23,603 bases of DNA from SIG424 sp045546695 (GTDB lineage: Bacteria > Bacillota > Clostridia > UBA1212 > UBA1255), in assembly GCA_045546695.1 (NCBI GenBank), contig JAZQDE010000035.1:1-23603 (forward strand), read 5' to 3'. Numbering within the stretch: position 1 is the stretch's first letter; the number at the start of each line of letters is the position of its first letter. This document shows, in pieces, positions 13,970 to 21,238 of the stretch. The position numbers and the translations under genes were made by a program. The notes below the pieces were generated by a model that saw only the letters and a program-made list of their open reading frames with translations, did no database searches and was not told the origin of the DNA.

Positions 13970-15004
13970 TCAGCAGCTCCTACACGAAAAAAACTCAGCA
14001 AAAGCCTTAAGCTCGTCGCTTTGTGTCTGCTTGCGGCTCTGAGAATTGACAGCGTAAGTAACGCCACCGAATATAACCGGCGCAAGATGGCCGATCTCAT
14101 TCTTTGAAACATCAAAAAGCACTGACTTGTGATGCGTAAGCTCAGTCACCTTAATAATTACGGAAGTAATATCGGATTGCCAGCTATATGAAGCCTTGAA
14201 AAGCTCATACGCACGACGTGCAATAGAAACACGGCCTGAAGCAGGGACGGGCAGCAGGGCAGAGTATTCGTGTGATCTCATATCACTGTCCCTGATAATC
14301 AACTGAAGCTTGCCGGCCTTCAAATGTTCATCTGACAGGCGGGCGCTTATTCTGTCTGAGAGTATGAGCATCAAAAGGCGTATATCTTCATTTGAATCAA
14401 AGACGCCCTTGCCCGAAAAGCCCTCACCGACAACTTTGACCGGTGTGGAGAAATCCCTTGCCACAACCTGGCGTTCATCAAAACCACAGATACGATCCCA
14501 GAGCACAGCTCCGTCACGCCCGCATATCAGGCGCAGCTTGTCCTGTGAGACAAGAGCAATATCTTTAGCAGTATATATAGAATATCTTGCAAGACGTCTG
14601 CGCGCAGACGCGCCAATGTCCGGAAGCGAACACATGTCCATTTCCCACAGTGTCTGTCTGAACGTATCGGGAGTCAGATGAAGAATACCATTTTCACCGG
14701 CATTGATAAGAGCAATATCAGATATGAAAATATTAAAACCGATACCGACAGATACAGTACGTGAAAGGACTCTGGCAACCTCGGCACGGATATCGGAGGC
14801 TACTCTGTCGGGAAAAGAGCGGAACGCAGTATACGTAAGGTCAATATAACATTCGCCATAAGATTCGGCCATACAAAGTTGGCTGTATCTGCTACATATA
14901 TTGTAAAAGTCCTCAGAAATCTGATTGAATAATGAAAAATCGCTCTCCGTCACCGGTGTGCCCATATGATCTATTTTGCAATGTAATATAACCTGATTTG
15001 TCAT
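13970..15004 (-). CDS. Degenerate Y-family DNA polymerase homologue (fingers missing, probably inactive)
   Basis: 344 residues. The C-terminal half is a clear Y-family little-finger domain (about 180-320, with VKVVGEGFSGKGVFDSNEDI and a helix ending SDRISARL). Before it come a palm remnant GIGFNIFISDIALINA (87-102) and a helix-hairpin-helix-like thumb (SLPDIGASARRRLARY, 126-141). In the N-terminus, ILHCKIDHMG replaces the usual VDxD, putting K10 at the catalytic Asp. SYGECYID (48-55) replaces SIDEAYLD, keeping E51 but losing the Asp. The two motifs are only about 40 residues apart, against about 100 normally, so the fingers are absent. It resembles ImuB-like scaffolds more than a polymerase. 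AAGGAGG lies five bases before the ATG; transcription is from an SOS-like divergent promoter. Confidence 0.78.
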   Translation of the reverse strand: MTNQVILHCKIDHMGTPVTESDFSLFNQISEDFYNICSRYSQLCMAESYGECYIDLTYTAFRSFPDRVASDIRAEVARVLSRTVSVGIGFNIFISDIALINAGENGILHLTPDTFRQTLWEMDMCSLPDIGASARRRLARYSIYTAKDIALVSQDKLRLICGRDGAVLWDRICGFDERQVVARDFSTPVKVVGEGFSGKGVFDSNEDIRLLMLILSDRISARLSDEHLKAGKLQLIIRDSDMRSHEYSALLPVPASGRVSIARRAYELFKASYSWQSDITSVIIKVTELTHHKSVLFDVSKNEIGHLAPVIFGGVTYAVNSQSRKQTQSDELKAFAEFFSCRSC

Positions 15005-15062
15005 AAGTACCTCCTTTGTAAATCCATCTTCTGTAAAAAATCCTTTTTATTGAAAAAAAGTG

Positions 15063-15091
15063 TTGACAACATCTGTTCGTGCTATTAAAAT
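15063..15091 (+). promoter_or_regulatory. Promoter of the XRE-ImmA/IrrE operon
   Basis: Perfect TTGACA (15063-15068), 17-base spacer, TAAAAT (15086-15091). Box A (15067-15078) overlaps the -35 and box B (15100-15111) covers the start of transcription, an arrangement expected for repression. Confidence 0.75.
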
Positions 15092-15147
15092 GTGAAACAG
15101 AACAACTGTTCGCGATGTAGTTGAGATTCTAACATGAACTCGTGTTC
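15067..15147. promoter_or_regulatory. Three GAAC-N4-GTTC-type operator boxes between divergent promoters
   Basis: Box A CAACATCTGTTC (15067-15078), box B GAACAACTGTTC (15100-15111) and box C GAACTCGTGTTC (15136-15147); B and C are perfect dyads in their outer four bases. Centres are 33 and 36 bases apart, close to three helical turns. All share TGTTCGYG on the right. The form matches the Gram-positive LexA (Cheo) box, but the adjacent XRE protein could be the binder instead. Confidence 0.75.
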
Positions 15148-15154
15148 GTGTCAA
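15126..15154 (-). promoter_or_regulatory. Promoter of the polymerase-like gene
   Basis: On the minus strand a perfect TTGACA (15154-15149), 17-base spacer, TAGAAT (15131-15126). Box C (15136-15147) lies wholly inside the spacer, a classic repressor position. Confidence 0.75.
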
Positions 15155-15189
15155 CTGCAATTTTTCAAAAAAAGAAAGGTGAATTGTCA

Positions 15190-15609
15190 ATGGATTTCGT
15201 AACGTTAAGTGAGAAGATTAAAGCCGCGAGGAAGAACAGCGGCCTTACGCAGAAGGCACTGGCAGACAAGATCGGCGTCACATCAAGATGTATACAATAT
15301 TATGAGAGTGGAGTGAGGACACCACAGAGCACGGAGCTTTTAATAAAGCTTGCAAATGCACTGTCAGTTGATGTAACATACTTTATGTCAGAACGTGAGC
15401 AGAATCTTATGAGTGAGAATGAACTGTTCGTAGAGAAAGCTCAGGCTGAATACGGTTTGTCTGGAAAATTACAGGCACAGAAGCTTGTAGAGCAGGCGCA
15501 GGCATTATTTGCAGGCGGCGAACTTGACGATGAAGACAAAGAAGCGTTTCTTCAGTCAATCAGTGATATCTATTTTGATTCAAAGAGAAGAGAACGCAAT
15601 AAGAAATAA
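15190..15609 (+). CDS. XRE-family transcriptional repressor, partner of the ImmA/IrrE peptidase
   Basis: 139 residues from the ATG at 15190, preceded by AAAGGTGA. An upstream in-frame GTG lies inside box C and is rejected. Residues 6-62 are a Cro/cI-type helix-turn-helix (LSEKIKAARKNSGLTQKALA ... GVTSRCIQYYESGVRTP). The C-terminal part (75-139) is charged and helical, ELFVEKAQAEYGLSGKLQAQ, and probably mediates dimerisation or peptidase recognition. The ImmA/IrrE gene starts 12 bases after its stop. In ICEBs1 (ImmR/ImmA) and Deinococcus (DdrO/IrrE) such pairs release repression when the metallopeptidase cuts the repressor after DNA damage. I infer that this protein binds the boxes upstream and controls both itself and the polymerase-like gene. 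Confidence 0.85.
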   Translation: MDFVTLSEKIKAARKNSGLTQKALADKIGVTSRCIQYYESGVRTPQSTELLIKLANALSVDVTYFMSEREQNLMSENELFVEKAQAEYGLSGKLQAQKLVEQAQALFAGGELDDEDKEAFLQSISDIYFDSKRRERNKK

Positions 15610-15621
15610 AGGTTTGATTAT

Positions 15622-16128
15622 ATGAGGGATTACATTCACGACAAAGTTGTAGCTATAAAAAAAGTATATAAGACGAACGATCCTTTTGAACTTGCTGATG
15701 AATTGGATGTTACGATAGCATATCGTAATAACTTCAAAATTCTGAAGGGCTATTTCATTATGATGAATGGTTTCCCATATATTGTCGTAAATTCCAATCT
15801 TGATCATAACGAACAAAGGATGGTTGTCGCACACGAACTCGGTCACTACCTGTTCCACAAAGAGCTTGCACAGGAAGGACCACTTCACGACACTTTCTTA
15901 TATAACATGAAGTCTACCACAGAATACGAAGCAAACATGTTTGCGGCGGATTTTCTGATAGACGATGAGACGATAGAGGATTTTGCACAGCAGGATTTTG
16001 ATTATTATACAATGTGCGGACTTCTGCAGCTGAGCCCTGAGATGACAGCTTTCAAGCTGTACAATATGATACAAAGAGGGTACAAATACAATCTGCCGCA
16101 GAGCGTCAGAGCCAATATTTTTGCCTGA
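15622..16128 (+). CDS. ImmA/IrrE-family zinc metallopeptidase
   Basis: 168 residues with HELGH at 71-75 (zinc ligands H71 and H75, catalytic E72) and TEYEANMFAADFL at 100-112 supplying the third ligand E103, the standard ImmA/IrrE arrangement (PF06114). YIVVNSNLDHNEQRMVVAHE is typical of the domain. No signal peptide, so cytoplasmic. Relatives cleave a cognate XRE repressor. The 12-base gap to the XRE gene and the ribosome site overlapping that gene's stop show co-expression. It ends two bases before the stop codon of the convergent U32 gene, and a plus-strand terminator lies inside that gene's 3' end. It lacks the C-terminal GAF-like sensor of Deinococcus IrrE, so how damage would be sensed is not evident. 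Confidence 0.88.
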   Translation: MRDYIHDKVVAIKKVYKTNDPFELADELDVTIAYRNNFKILKGYFIMMNGFPYIVVNSNLDHNEQRMVVAHELGHYLFHKELAQEGPLHDTFLYNMKSTTEYEANMFAADFLIDDETIEDFAQQDFDYYTMCGLLQLSPEMTAFKLYNMIQRGYKYNLPQSVRANIFA

Positions 16129-16130
16129 TA

Positions 16131-18635
16131 TTATTTTTCGGAAGCAGCCAGAATATTATATCGCGTGATAATTCCCGGATGAGATATTCCGGGTCTTTTT
16201 ATTGCCTCGCTGAGCAATATATTATGGCAATCATTACCAAGACTTTTCACCGTAAAAATCTTTGAAGATATATCGGAAAGCTTTCTTACAAGTGAGCCGG
16301 AAGGCATTTTTTTACATTGCCTGCATTTACCATCAGACAGGAGACAATAGCGCATACGCATGAGCGTTATTGGACCAGAAACAATATATTCTGCGTATTT
16401 TTTGTCGGTGAAAAGCCTCGAATTCATACATTCGAGTACTTCACCGGAGGTCATTTCAGGAGACAACGTCACAGAAGATATTTCAAGATTATGGTAAAAA
16501 TCAAGAGCGTCGCGGTTGCATACGTTAAAAGAATTGTCCGCAGTCAGGATAAAACTCTTTTCTGATTTATCGCGATTGACAAATTCTTCAAATATCTTAT
16601 AATCGCCGGGATTTGCCAGCATATAACCATCTGTAAATACGGAAGAATTTTCCAGCAGGTTATAAATGCTTTTCAGGTTGTTTCCGATGTTAATATATGG
16701 AAAATATGCAATGAGCAGAGAGCCGCAAGGCAGAGTATCCATTTTCTGTCTGAACATCATCCCTGAAGAAATTCTGGAAAAAGCCTCCATCGGCAGGTAA
16801 ATAATTACAGGTTTTGCCAACTTGCCGAAGTTCATTTTCAAAAAGTCGTCGCTGTTGTAAAAATATAATGAAGTCGCTGGCAGCGCAGCAGATGAATTGA
16901 TGCGCGAAGACGGCTTTGTAACAACGTCTGCAGTATGATTGTTGCCTTGCCTTAGCATAGCATCCAGCCTGGAAATTGCTTCTCTTCTCAATGACTTGAT
17001 GGCAGACATTGGCATGAAAATACTATCATCCATATCTATGGCAGCGTCTGTACACTCATACGGAGTATTTCCAAGTTTTGTAAGCTCGCGTGCGATATCG
17101 TCACGGCAAAGAGGCGAAGCAACAGCCGGCTGTACTTCCTTTTCACCGGTTACAGAAGCGATGGATTCTTTGCCTGAAGCATCCACATAAATATATTTAA
17201 GAACCGGCTTGAGTCCGACGCGTGCAACAAATTCAGCAGTCACAACATTCTTGCGGCGTTCATAACCATTTTTTGTCAGCGTCCTGATTTCATCATACAG
17301 CTCGCTGCTGTATGTCTGGAAAACGGGCGAACCGACGAATCTGTCTGTGAAAAAACGTCCGTCCTCGATATTTCCGGCAATTGTCAGACAATAAGTGTTA
17401 TATCCTGTATTTTCCACTTTATTTATGCTGCCACCTGCAACAGGAATGCCTTTTAAGACAGTCACGCCGTCGCCATTTTTTAGCAAGCAGGAATTACTTT
17501 TAATGGTTATTTTGAATTGTGTAAGATTTTTGGGCATTGACGCAGGGCGGGGAAGCTTTACGGGAGCGCTGTCCATTGTTCCGATGAAAAGACCCTTGCG
17601 GCCCGGGTAATCAAGCGTTATTGCATCCTGATTCATCATGCCCATGTGGTTGCCGCTAATGAATTTGTCGCGACCGAAAAGCAATTGCATATTGTTGACA
17701 GATGCCCCGCAAGAATTTTTATCGGGATGACAATTTCCATGTTTTACAAAATTATCAAGAGCCTCTCTGTATTGCCTCGTGACGTATGCAACGTATTCAG
17801 GCGACTTGAGGCGTCCTTCAATTTTAAGCGAACGCACGCCTGTTTTAATGACGTCGTCAAGGTAGGTCAGAGTCGAAATATCAGAAGGGCTGAGTTTGTA
17901 ATTATATAAGGTTTTTCTCTGTGAAAATTTGTCAGGAATAAAACCATATTTTAGTCTGCAGGGGCCGGCGCACGTACCTTTGTTGCCGCTGCGAGCGGAC
18001 AGCGAATCAGCGTCGCTAAGAGGGCTGCCCTCAATAGCGCCGCTTAAATATGCGCTCAGCAGACATTGGCCGGAAATGGAAATACAAAGCGCGCCATGGC
18101 AAAAAAATTCGATATCCATGATGTTGGCACGACACATTTCTTCCAACTCACTGAGCCTCAGCTCGCGGGCAGTGATACAGCGGTCAAAGCCCATTTCTTT
18201 AAGAAGTTTAAGGCCACCTATATTATAAATACTCATCTGCGTGCTGGCATGAATTTCCAGTGGAAGGTCGGCAGGATGAGCCTTTCTATGGTTAAGAAGC
18301 CTTGAAGCAAGTCCCATATCCTGGCAAATAAGACTGTCAACGCCGAGCGATGCCGCCTGCAAGGCGTTTTCACAGGCATAATCAAGCCCGCTTGTCGGAA
18401 GGAGCGTATTTAAGGTCACAAAAACTTTAACGCCGTAGCTATGTGCATAAGATACGGCGTCTTTTAATATGTCAAAATCGAAATTTTCAGCACCCATGCG
18501 GGCATTGTTGGCTTTAAGTCCGAGATAAACTGCGTCAGCACCATTGGCGACCGCACTTTTGAGCGCATCGTATGAGCCGGCAGGTGACAAGAGCTCAGGA
18601 ATTGCCTTGGCAGGGTGAAAAGAATTCGCGTTCAT
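16131..18635 (-). CDS. U32-family peptidase-like protein with DUF3656-type extension (RlhA/TrhP type)
   Basis: 834 residues. It begins IPELLSPAGSYDALKSAVAN, a TIM-barrel start. The U32 signature EFFCHGALCISISGQC is at 176-191 with C184 and C191, and C222 and C226 follow in GTCAGPC. These four cysteines match the iron-sulphur ligands of RlhA. Roughly 300-834 form the long C-terminal extension seen in RlhA-type members. Despite the peptidase name, studied relatives hydroxylate RNA: RlhA acts on 23S rRNA C2501 and TrhP on tRNA wobble uridine, using prephenate-derived chemistry. AAGGA seven bases before the ATG supports the start. Located 12 bases behind zapA, a common clostridial pairing. rRNA or tRNA as substrate cannot be chosen from sequence. 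Confidence 0.87.
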   Translation of the reverse strand: MNANSFHPAKAIPELLSPAGSYDALKSAVANGADAVYLGLKANNARMGAENFDFDILKDAVSYAHSYGVKVFVTLNTLLPTSGLDYACENALQAASLGVDSLICQDMGLASRLLNHRKAHPADLPLEIHASTQMSIYNIGGLKLLKEMGFDRCITARELRLSELEEMCRANIMDIEFFCHGALCISISGQCLLSAYLSGAIEGSPLSDADSLSARSGNKGTCAGPCRLKYGFIPDKFSQRKTLYNYKLSPSDISTLTYLDDVIKTGVRSLKIEGRLKSPEYVAYVTRQYREALDNFVKHGNCHPDKNSCGASVNNMQLLFGRDKFISGNHMGMMNQDAITLDYPGRKGLFIGTMDSAPVKLPRPASMPKNLTQFKITIKSNSCLLKNGDGVTVLKGIPVAGGSINKVENTGYNTYCLTIAGNIEDGRFFTDRFVGSPVFQTYSSELYDEIRTLTKNGYERRKNVVTAEFVARVGLKPVLKYIYVDASGKESIASVTGEKEVQPAVASPLCRDDIARELTKLGNTPYECTDAAIDMDDSIFMPMSAIKSLRREAISRLDAMLRQGNNHTADVVTKPSSRINSSAALPATSLYFYNSDDFLKMNFGKLAKPVIIYLPMEAFSRISSGMMFRQKMDTLPCGSLLIAYFPYINIGNNLKSIYNLLENSSVFTDGYMLANPGDYKIFEEFVNRDKSEKSFILTADNSFNVCNRDALDFYHNLEISSVTLSPEMTSGEVLECMNSRLFTDKKYAEYIVSGPITLMRMRYCLLSDGKCRQCKKMPSGSLVRKLSDISSKIFTVKSLGNDCHNILLSEAIKRPGISHPGIITRYNILAASEK
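16174..16200 (+). terminator. Terminator of the XRE-ImmA/IrrE operon, inside the U32 3' end
   Basis: CCCGGA (16174-16179) pairs with TCCGGG (16188-16193), loop of 8, followed by TCTTTTT. It is 45 bases behind the peptidase stop on the plus strand and lies within the last codons of the convergent U32 gene. Confidence 0.75.
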
Positions 18636-18647
18636 GTGTAATCCTTA

Positions 18648-19013
18648 TCAATAACCTTGCTTTGCAATAATAAGCTGCTTGTTGAGCTTGTCTATCTGAT
18701 TCTCAGCATTTGTAAGCTGGTCTTCGAGCTCCTGCTTTTCAAGCTTGAGGCGGTCATATTCGTCCATCATACGCTTGATCTCGTTTTTCAATGTATTAAA
18801 ATTCTTCTGTGTCTTGAAAAGTTCATCTACAATCGAAATAGATGCCATTATAACGGCAGTGTGTTCACCCAGCTGGATGCCACTTTTTGATGCGGCAGAA
18901 ACGCGAGTGTTGAGAAAATGCTCGATTCTGCGCATGTAGTCTTCAGGCTCGTCGTGCAAGAGAGTGTATGTTTTGCCGTTGATATTTAATTTAATTCTAC
19001 TTTTTTCAGCCAT
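18648..19013 (-). CDS. zapA: Cell division protein ZapA
   Basis: 121 residues from the ATG at 19013, which has GGAAGG about nine bases upstream; the in-frame extension to 19106 runs past the promoter and is rejected. The N-terminal head has RIKLNINGKTYTLLHDEPEDY followed by MRRIEHFLN, and HTAVIMASISIVDELF in the middle. Both are ZapA signatures. Residues 64-116 form a heptad-rich coiled coil. ZapA binds FtsZ in the cytoplasm, bundles its filaments and stabilises the Z ring. Adjacent U32 peptidase gene follows after a 12-base gap, so they form an operon with zapA first. Confidence 0.88.
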   Translation of the reverse strand: MAEKSRIKLNINGKTYTLLHDEPEDYMRRIEHFLNTRVSAASKSGIQLGEHTAVIMASISIVDELFKTQKNFNTLKNEIKRMMDEYDRLKLEKQELEDQLTNAENQIDKLNKQLIIAKQGY

Positions 19014-19047
19014 TACGCATTTCCTTCCACTAAATATAGTTATATGT

Positions 19048-19076
19048 ATAATAGCAAAAAAATGGATATCTGTACA
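19048..19076 (-). promoter_or_regulatory. Promoter of the zapA-U32 operon
   Basis: On the minus strand TGTACA (19076-19071), 17-base spacer, TATTAT (19053-19048) with TG one base before it (extended -10). Confidence 0.5.
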
Positions 19077-19099
19077 GAGGAAAAGTAGCGAATTTTTTA

Positions 19100-19128
19100 T
19101 TGACACAGGTGTTTTTCGATAGTATAAT
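19100..19128 (+). promoter_or_regulatory. Promoter of tRNA-Arg
   Basis: Perfect TTGACA (19100-19105), 17-base spacer, perfect TATAAT (19123-19128), ten bases before the tRNA. Confidence 0.85.
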
Positions 19129-19137
19129 GCATGACAT

Positions 19138-19211
19138 GCGCTCGTAGCTCAATTGGATAGAGCGTCTGGCTACGGACCAGAAGGTTGTGGATTCGATCTC
19201 TGCCGGGCGCG
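19138..19211 (+). tRNA. tRNA-Arg (anticodon ACG)
   Basis: 74 bases. Acceptor stem GCGCTCG (19138-19144) pairs with CGGGCGC (19204-19210) including one G-U pair; discriminator G. The anticodon arm is TCTGG-CTACGGA-CCAGA, giving ACG, read as ICG after deamination. The T arm GTGGA-TTCGATC-TCTGC has an A53-U61 pair instead of the near-invariant G53-C61, plus two weak G-U pairs. CCA is not encoded. A strong promoter and a hairpin terminator flank it. The gene borders a degenerate integrative element starting at its last six bases. Confidence 0.9.
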
Positions 19212-19260
19212 CTGGTAAGAAGCCTTGCAAACATGTGGTTTGTGAGGCTTTTTTTGTGCG
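19206..19260 (+). repeat. Direct repeat, left copy (attL-like), tRNA end plus terminator
   Basis: Begins with GGCGCGCTG, whose first six bases are the end of the tRNA, and runs through the tRNA terminator to GTGCG. About 52 of 55 positions match 21754-21809 with one single-base gap. Confidence 0.75.
19220..19255 (+). terminator. Terminator of tRNA-Arg
   Basis: A 13-pair stem (19220-19232 with 19238-19250, two G-U pairs) and a run of T to 19255. A copy lies in the right repeat at 21769-21804, where one G-U pair is replaced by U-A. Confidence 0.85.
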
Positions 19261-19272
19261 CTATAAAGCTAT

Positions 19273-19608
19273 ATGGCAACTATTTATCAAAACAAAAAAG
19301 ACGGAAAAATTATATCATTTAAGTTCAAAGCTTTTCTTTTTCATTCTGAAAAGTCTGTTTTACAGCCGCATGAACCGACTTACATCACAAAGCATTTAAA
19401 GAAGTTTATGAAACAGATAGGACTCCCTGATATATCTCCTCACGATTTGAGGTATACATGTGCTACGGTGTTGTTACGAAATGGGGCTGATATTAAAAGC
19501 GTTCAAGATATTCTAGGACATACAGAGGCATCTATTACTTTAAATTTTTATGTTAATTCTGATATTGAATCAATGAGAAATTCTGTTGAAAAAGCTTTTG
19601 AACTATGA
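19273..19608 (+). pseudogene. Internally deleted tyrosine recombinase (integrase) remnant
   Basis: 111 residues in one open frame. Residues 1-20 (MATIYQNKKDGKIISFKFKA) look like the arm-binding start of phage/ICE integrases. Residues 36-111 are the catalytic end: ISPHDLRYTCATVLL with H57 and R60, ILGHTEASITLNFY with H83 and the nucleophile Y93. The core-binding domain and the first catalytic arginine, about 250 residues, are missing, so recombination is not expected. Full integrases of this type have about 370-390 residues. It starts 12 bases after the left direct repeat at tRNA-Arg, where an element-borne integrase would be. No good ribosome site is visible. It could still be translated, but as a fragment. 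Confidence 0.85.
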
Positions 19609-19663
19609 AATAAGATGGTTTTGAAATAGTTTGGTTATTCTATTATGACGAACTAATTATAAA

Positions 19664-19692
19664 TTGACAAATATTTCCAACGATTGTACAAT
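19664..19692 (+). promoter_or_regulatory. Promoter of the LRR lipoprotein gene
   Basis: Perfect TTGACA (19664-19669), 17-base spacer, TACAAT (19687-19692). Start of transcription near 19699, so the leader is very short, with AGGAG at 19701-19705. Confidence 0.65.
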
Positions 19693-19711
19693 TAAAAAAA
19701 AGGAGTTAAAC

Positions 19712-21118
19712 ATGAAAAAGATCGTTGTATTATTACTTGCTATCATGATGTGCTTTATTGGCATTGCGTGCGGAAATGATGCCGAAAAAACCGATAAGGA
19801 CAAAGCAACTCATTCTGCTACAGTTGTTGAAACTCAGAAACCGACAGCTACACCAACACCAGCTCCTGTTTTTAGCGAGGGATTGAAGTATCGTCTAAAC
19901 AGTTCAGAAACAGGATATATAGTTGAGGGGATTGGTTCTTGTAACGATGAGACCGTTATTTTGCCCGATACATATCAAAATCTTCCAGTAACCACGATTG
20001 ACAAATCAGCCGTCAGTTGTGAAACGAGCTTTAAGACATTTATTATTCCAGATAGCGTGACGAGTATTGGCGATCGCGCATTTGACAGGTGCACTAACCT
20101 TGAGAGTGTAACCATTCCGAACAACGTGACGGCTATTAGCCGTGGAACCTTCAAGGATTGCACTAGCCTTGAAAGTGTAACTATCGGTAACAGCGTGGTT
20201 AGTATTAATTCTGATGCCTTCTGGGGTTGCACCAGCCTTAAAAATATAACTATTCCTAACAGTGTAACATATATTGAGCATTCAGCCTTTGAAGGTTGCA
20301 CTAGCCTTGAAAGTATAACTATTCCAAAGAATGTGACAAGTCTTTCTAATAGTATATTCAAGGATTGCACTAGCCTTAAGAGTATAATCATTCCTGACAA
20401 TGTGACAAGTATTGGCGATGGCGTTTTTCGAAGTTGCACTAGCCTTGAGAGTATGACCATCCCGGACAATGTGACGGCTATTAGCAGTAGAACCTTCATG
20501 GATTGCTCGAGTCTTAAAAATATAATAATCCATAACAAGGTGAATAGTATTGGTAATGGCGCCTTCAGTAGGTGCACTAGCCTTGAAAATATAACTATTC
20601 CTGACAGCGTGACGGATATTGGTAATGGTACCTTTAGAGGGTGCACTAGCCTTAAAAGTATAACAATCAGTAACAGTGTAAAGGCAATTGGAGAGTATCT
20701 TTTTGAAGATTGCACTAGCCTTGAAAGTATAATTATTCCTGATAGCGTGACGAGAATTCGGGCCTATGCCTTCTGGGGTTGCACTAACCTTAAAAGTATA
20801 ACGATTCCTGACAGTGTGTTTGGCCTTAGTGTTGGTGTCTTCAGGGATTGCACTAGTCTTGAAAGTGTAACTATTTCTAACAGAATAGAGCGGATTGATC
20901 AGGAAGCCTTCCAGGGTTGCACTAGCCTTAAAAATATAACTATTCCTAACAGTGTTGAGAGGATTTCCAATTCTGCATTCTATAATTGTTCTAACCTGAA
21001 GAGCATCACCTTCCAAGGTACAGTAGACGAATGGAATGCTATTAATAAAAGTTCAAATTGGGATGGTGCTACGGGTAGTTACACTATTTATTGTACTGAC
21101 GGAGAAATTGCTAAATAG
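19712..21118 (+). CDS. BspA-like leucine-rich-repeat (LRR_5) surface lipoprotein
   Basis: 468 residues from the ATG at 19712 (AGGAG six bases upstream). A lipoprotein signal peptide ends at GIAC with lipidated C20. A Thr/Pro linker (about 40-54) follows. Fifteen 23-residue LRR_5 repeats run from 96 to 440, of the form IGxxAFxxCTSLESITIPxSVTS, the first one divergent. A capping tail from 441 contains WNAINK and YTIYCTDG. Such proteins are anchored in the outer face of the membrane and often bind host or microbial surface ligands; the ligand here is unknown. At DNA level the repeats have a 69-base period and are similar enough to recombine. It is the main cargo of the tRNA-linked island. Confidence 0.9.
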   Translation: MKKIVVLLLAIMMCFIGIACGNDAEKTDKDKATHSATVVETQKPTATPTPAPVFSEGLKYRLNSSETGYIVEGIGSCNDETVILPDTYQNLPVTTIDKSAVSCETSFKTFIIPDSVTSIGDRAFDRCTNLESVTIPNNVTAISRGTFKDCTSLESVTIGNSVVSINSDAFWGCTSLKNITIPNSVTYIEHSAFEGCTSLESITIPKNVTSLSNSIFKDCTSLKSIIIPDNVTSIGDGVFRSCTSLESMTIPDNVTAISSRTFMDCSSLKNIIIHNKVNSIGNGAFSRCTSLENITIPDSVTDIGNGTFRGCTSLKSITISNSVKAIGEYLFEDCTSLESIIIPDSVTRIRAYAFWGCTNLKSITIPDSVFGLSVGVFRDCTSLESVTISNRIERIDQEAFQGCTSLKNITIPNSVERISNSAFYNCSNLKSITFQGTVDEWNAINKSSNWDGATGSYTIYCTDGEIAK

Positions 21119-21159
21119 AATATTTTAGACATCAAGAAAACTATTTTGATATGGCAAAT

Positions 21160-21194
21160 ACACCTAATAAATGATATATCATAAGATAAGGTGT
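21160..21194. other. Interrupted palindrome between the two lipoprotein genes
   Basis: ACACCT (21160-21165) and AGGTGT (21189-21194) enclose the perfect palindrome ATGATATATCAT (21171-21182). A TTT follows, but the U-tract is weak; it may be a terminator or a protein site. Confidence 0.45.
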
Positions 21195-21238
21195 TTGGCT
21201 GACTTGAAATTCTATCTAGATTGAAAGGATGATATGGC

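Noticed and set aside
13712..14107. Open frames on both strands over array 2
   Set aside because: Same repeat element as array 1; one frame also runs antisense into the polymerase-like gene.
15067..15147. Simple assignment of the boxes to LexA alone
   Set aside because: The match to the Cheo box is good but not perfect in the spacer rule, and a local XRE-peptidase pair is an equally good candidate; left open rather than asserted.
15142..15189. GTG start giving a longer XRE protein
   Set aside because: The codon lies within operator box C and has no ribosome site; the ATG at 15190 has AAAGGTGA.
20041..21000. CRISPR-like regular spacing
   Set aside because: The period lies within a coding repeat with conserved protein pattern; no constant repeat alternating with unique spacers, and no cas genes.
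19975..21016. Long minus-strand frames opposite the LRR gene
   Set aside because: Periodic antisense shadows of the 69-bp repeats, without start signals.
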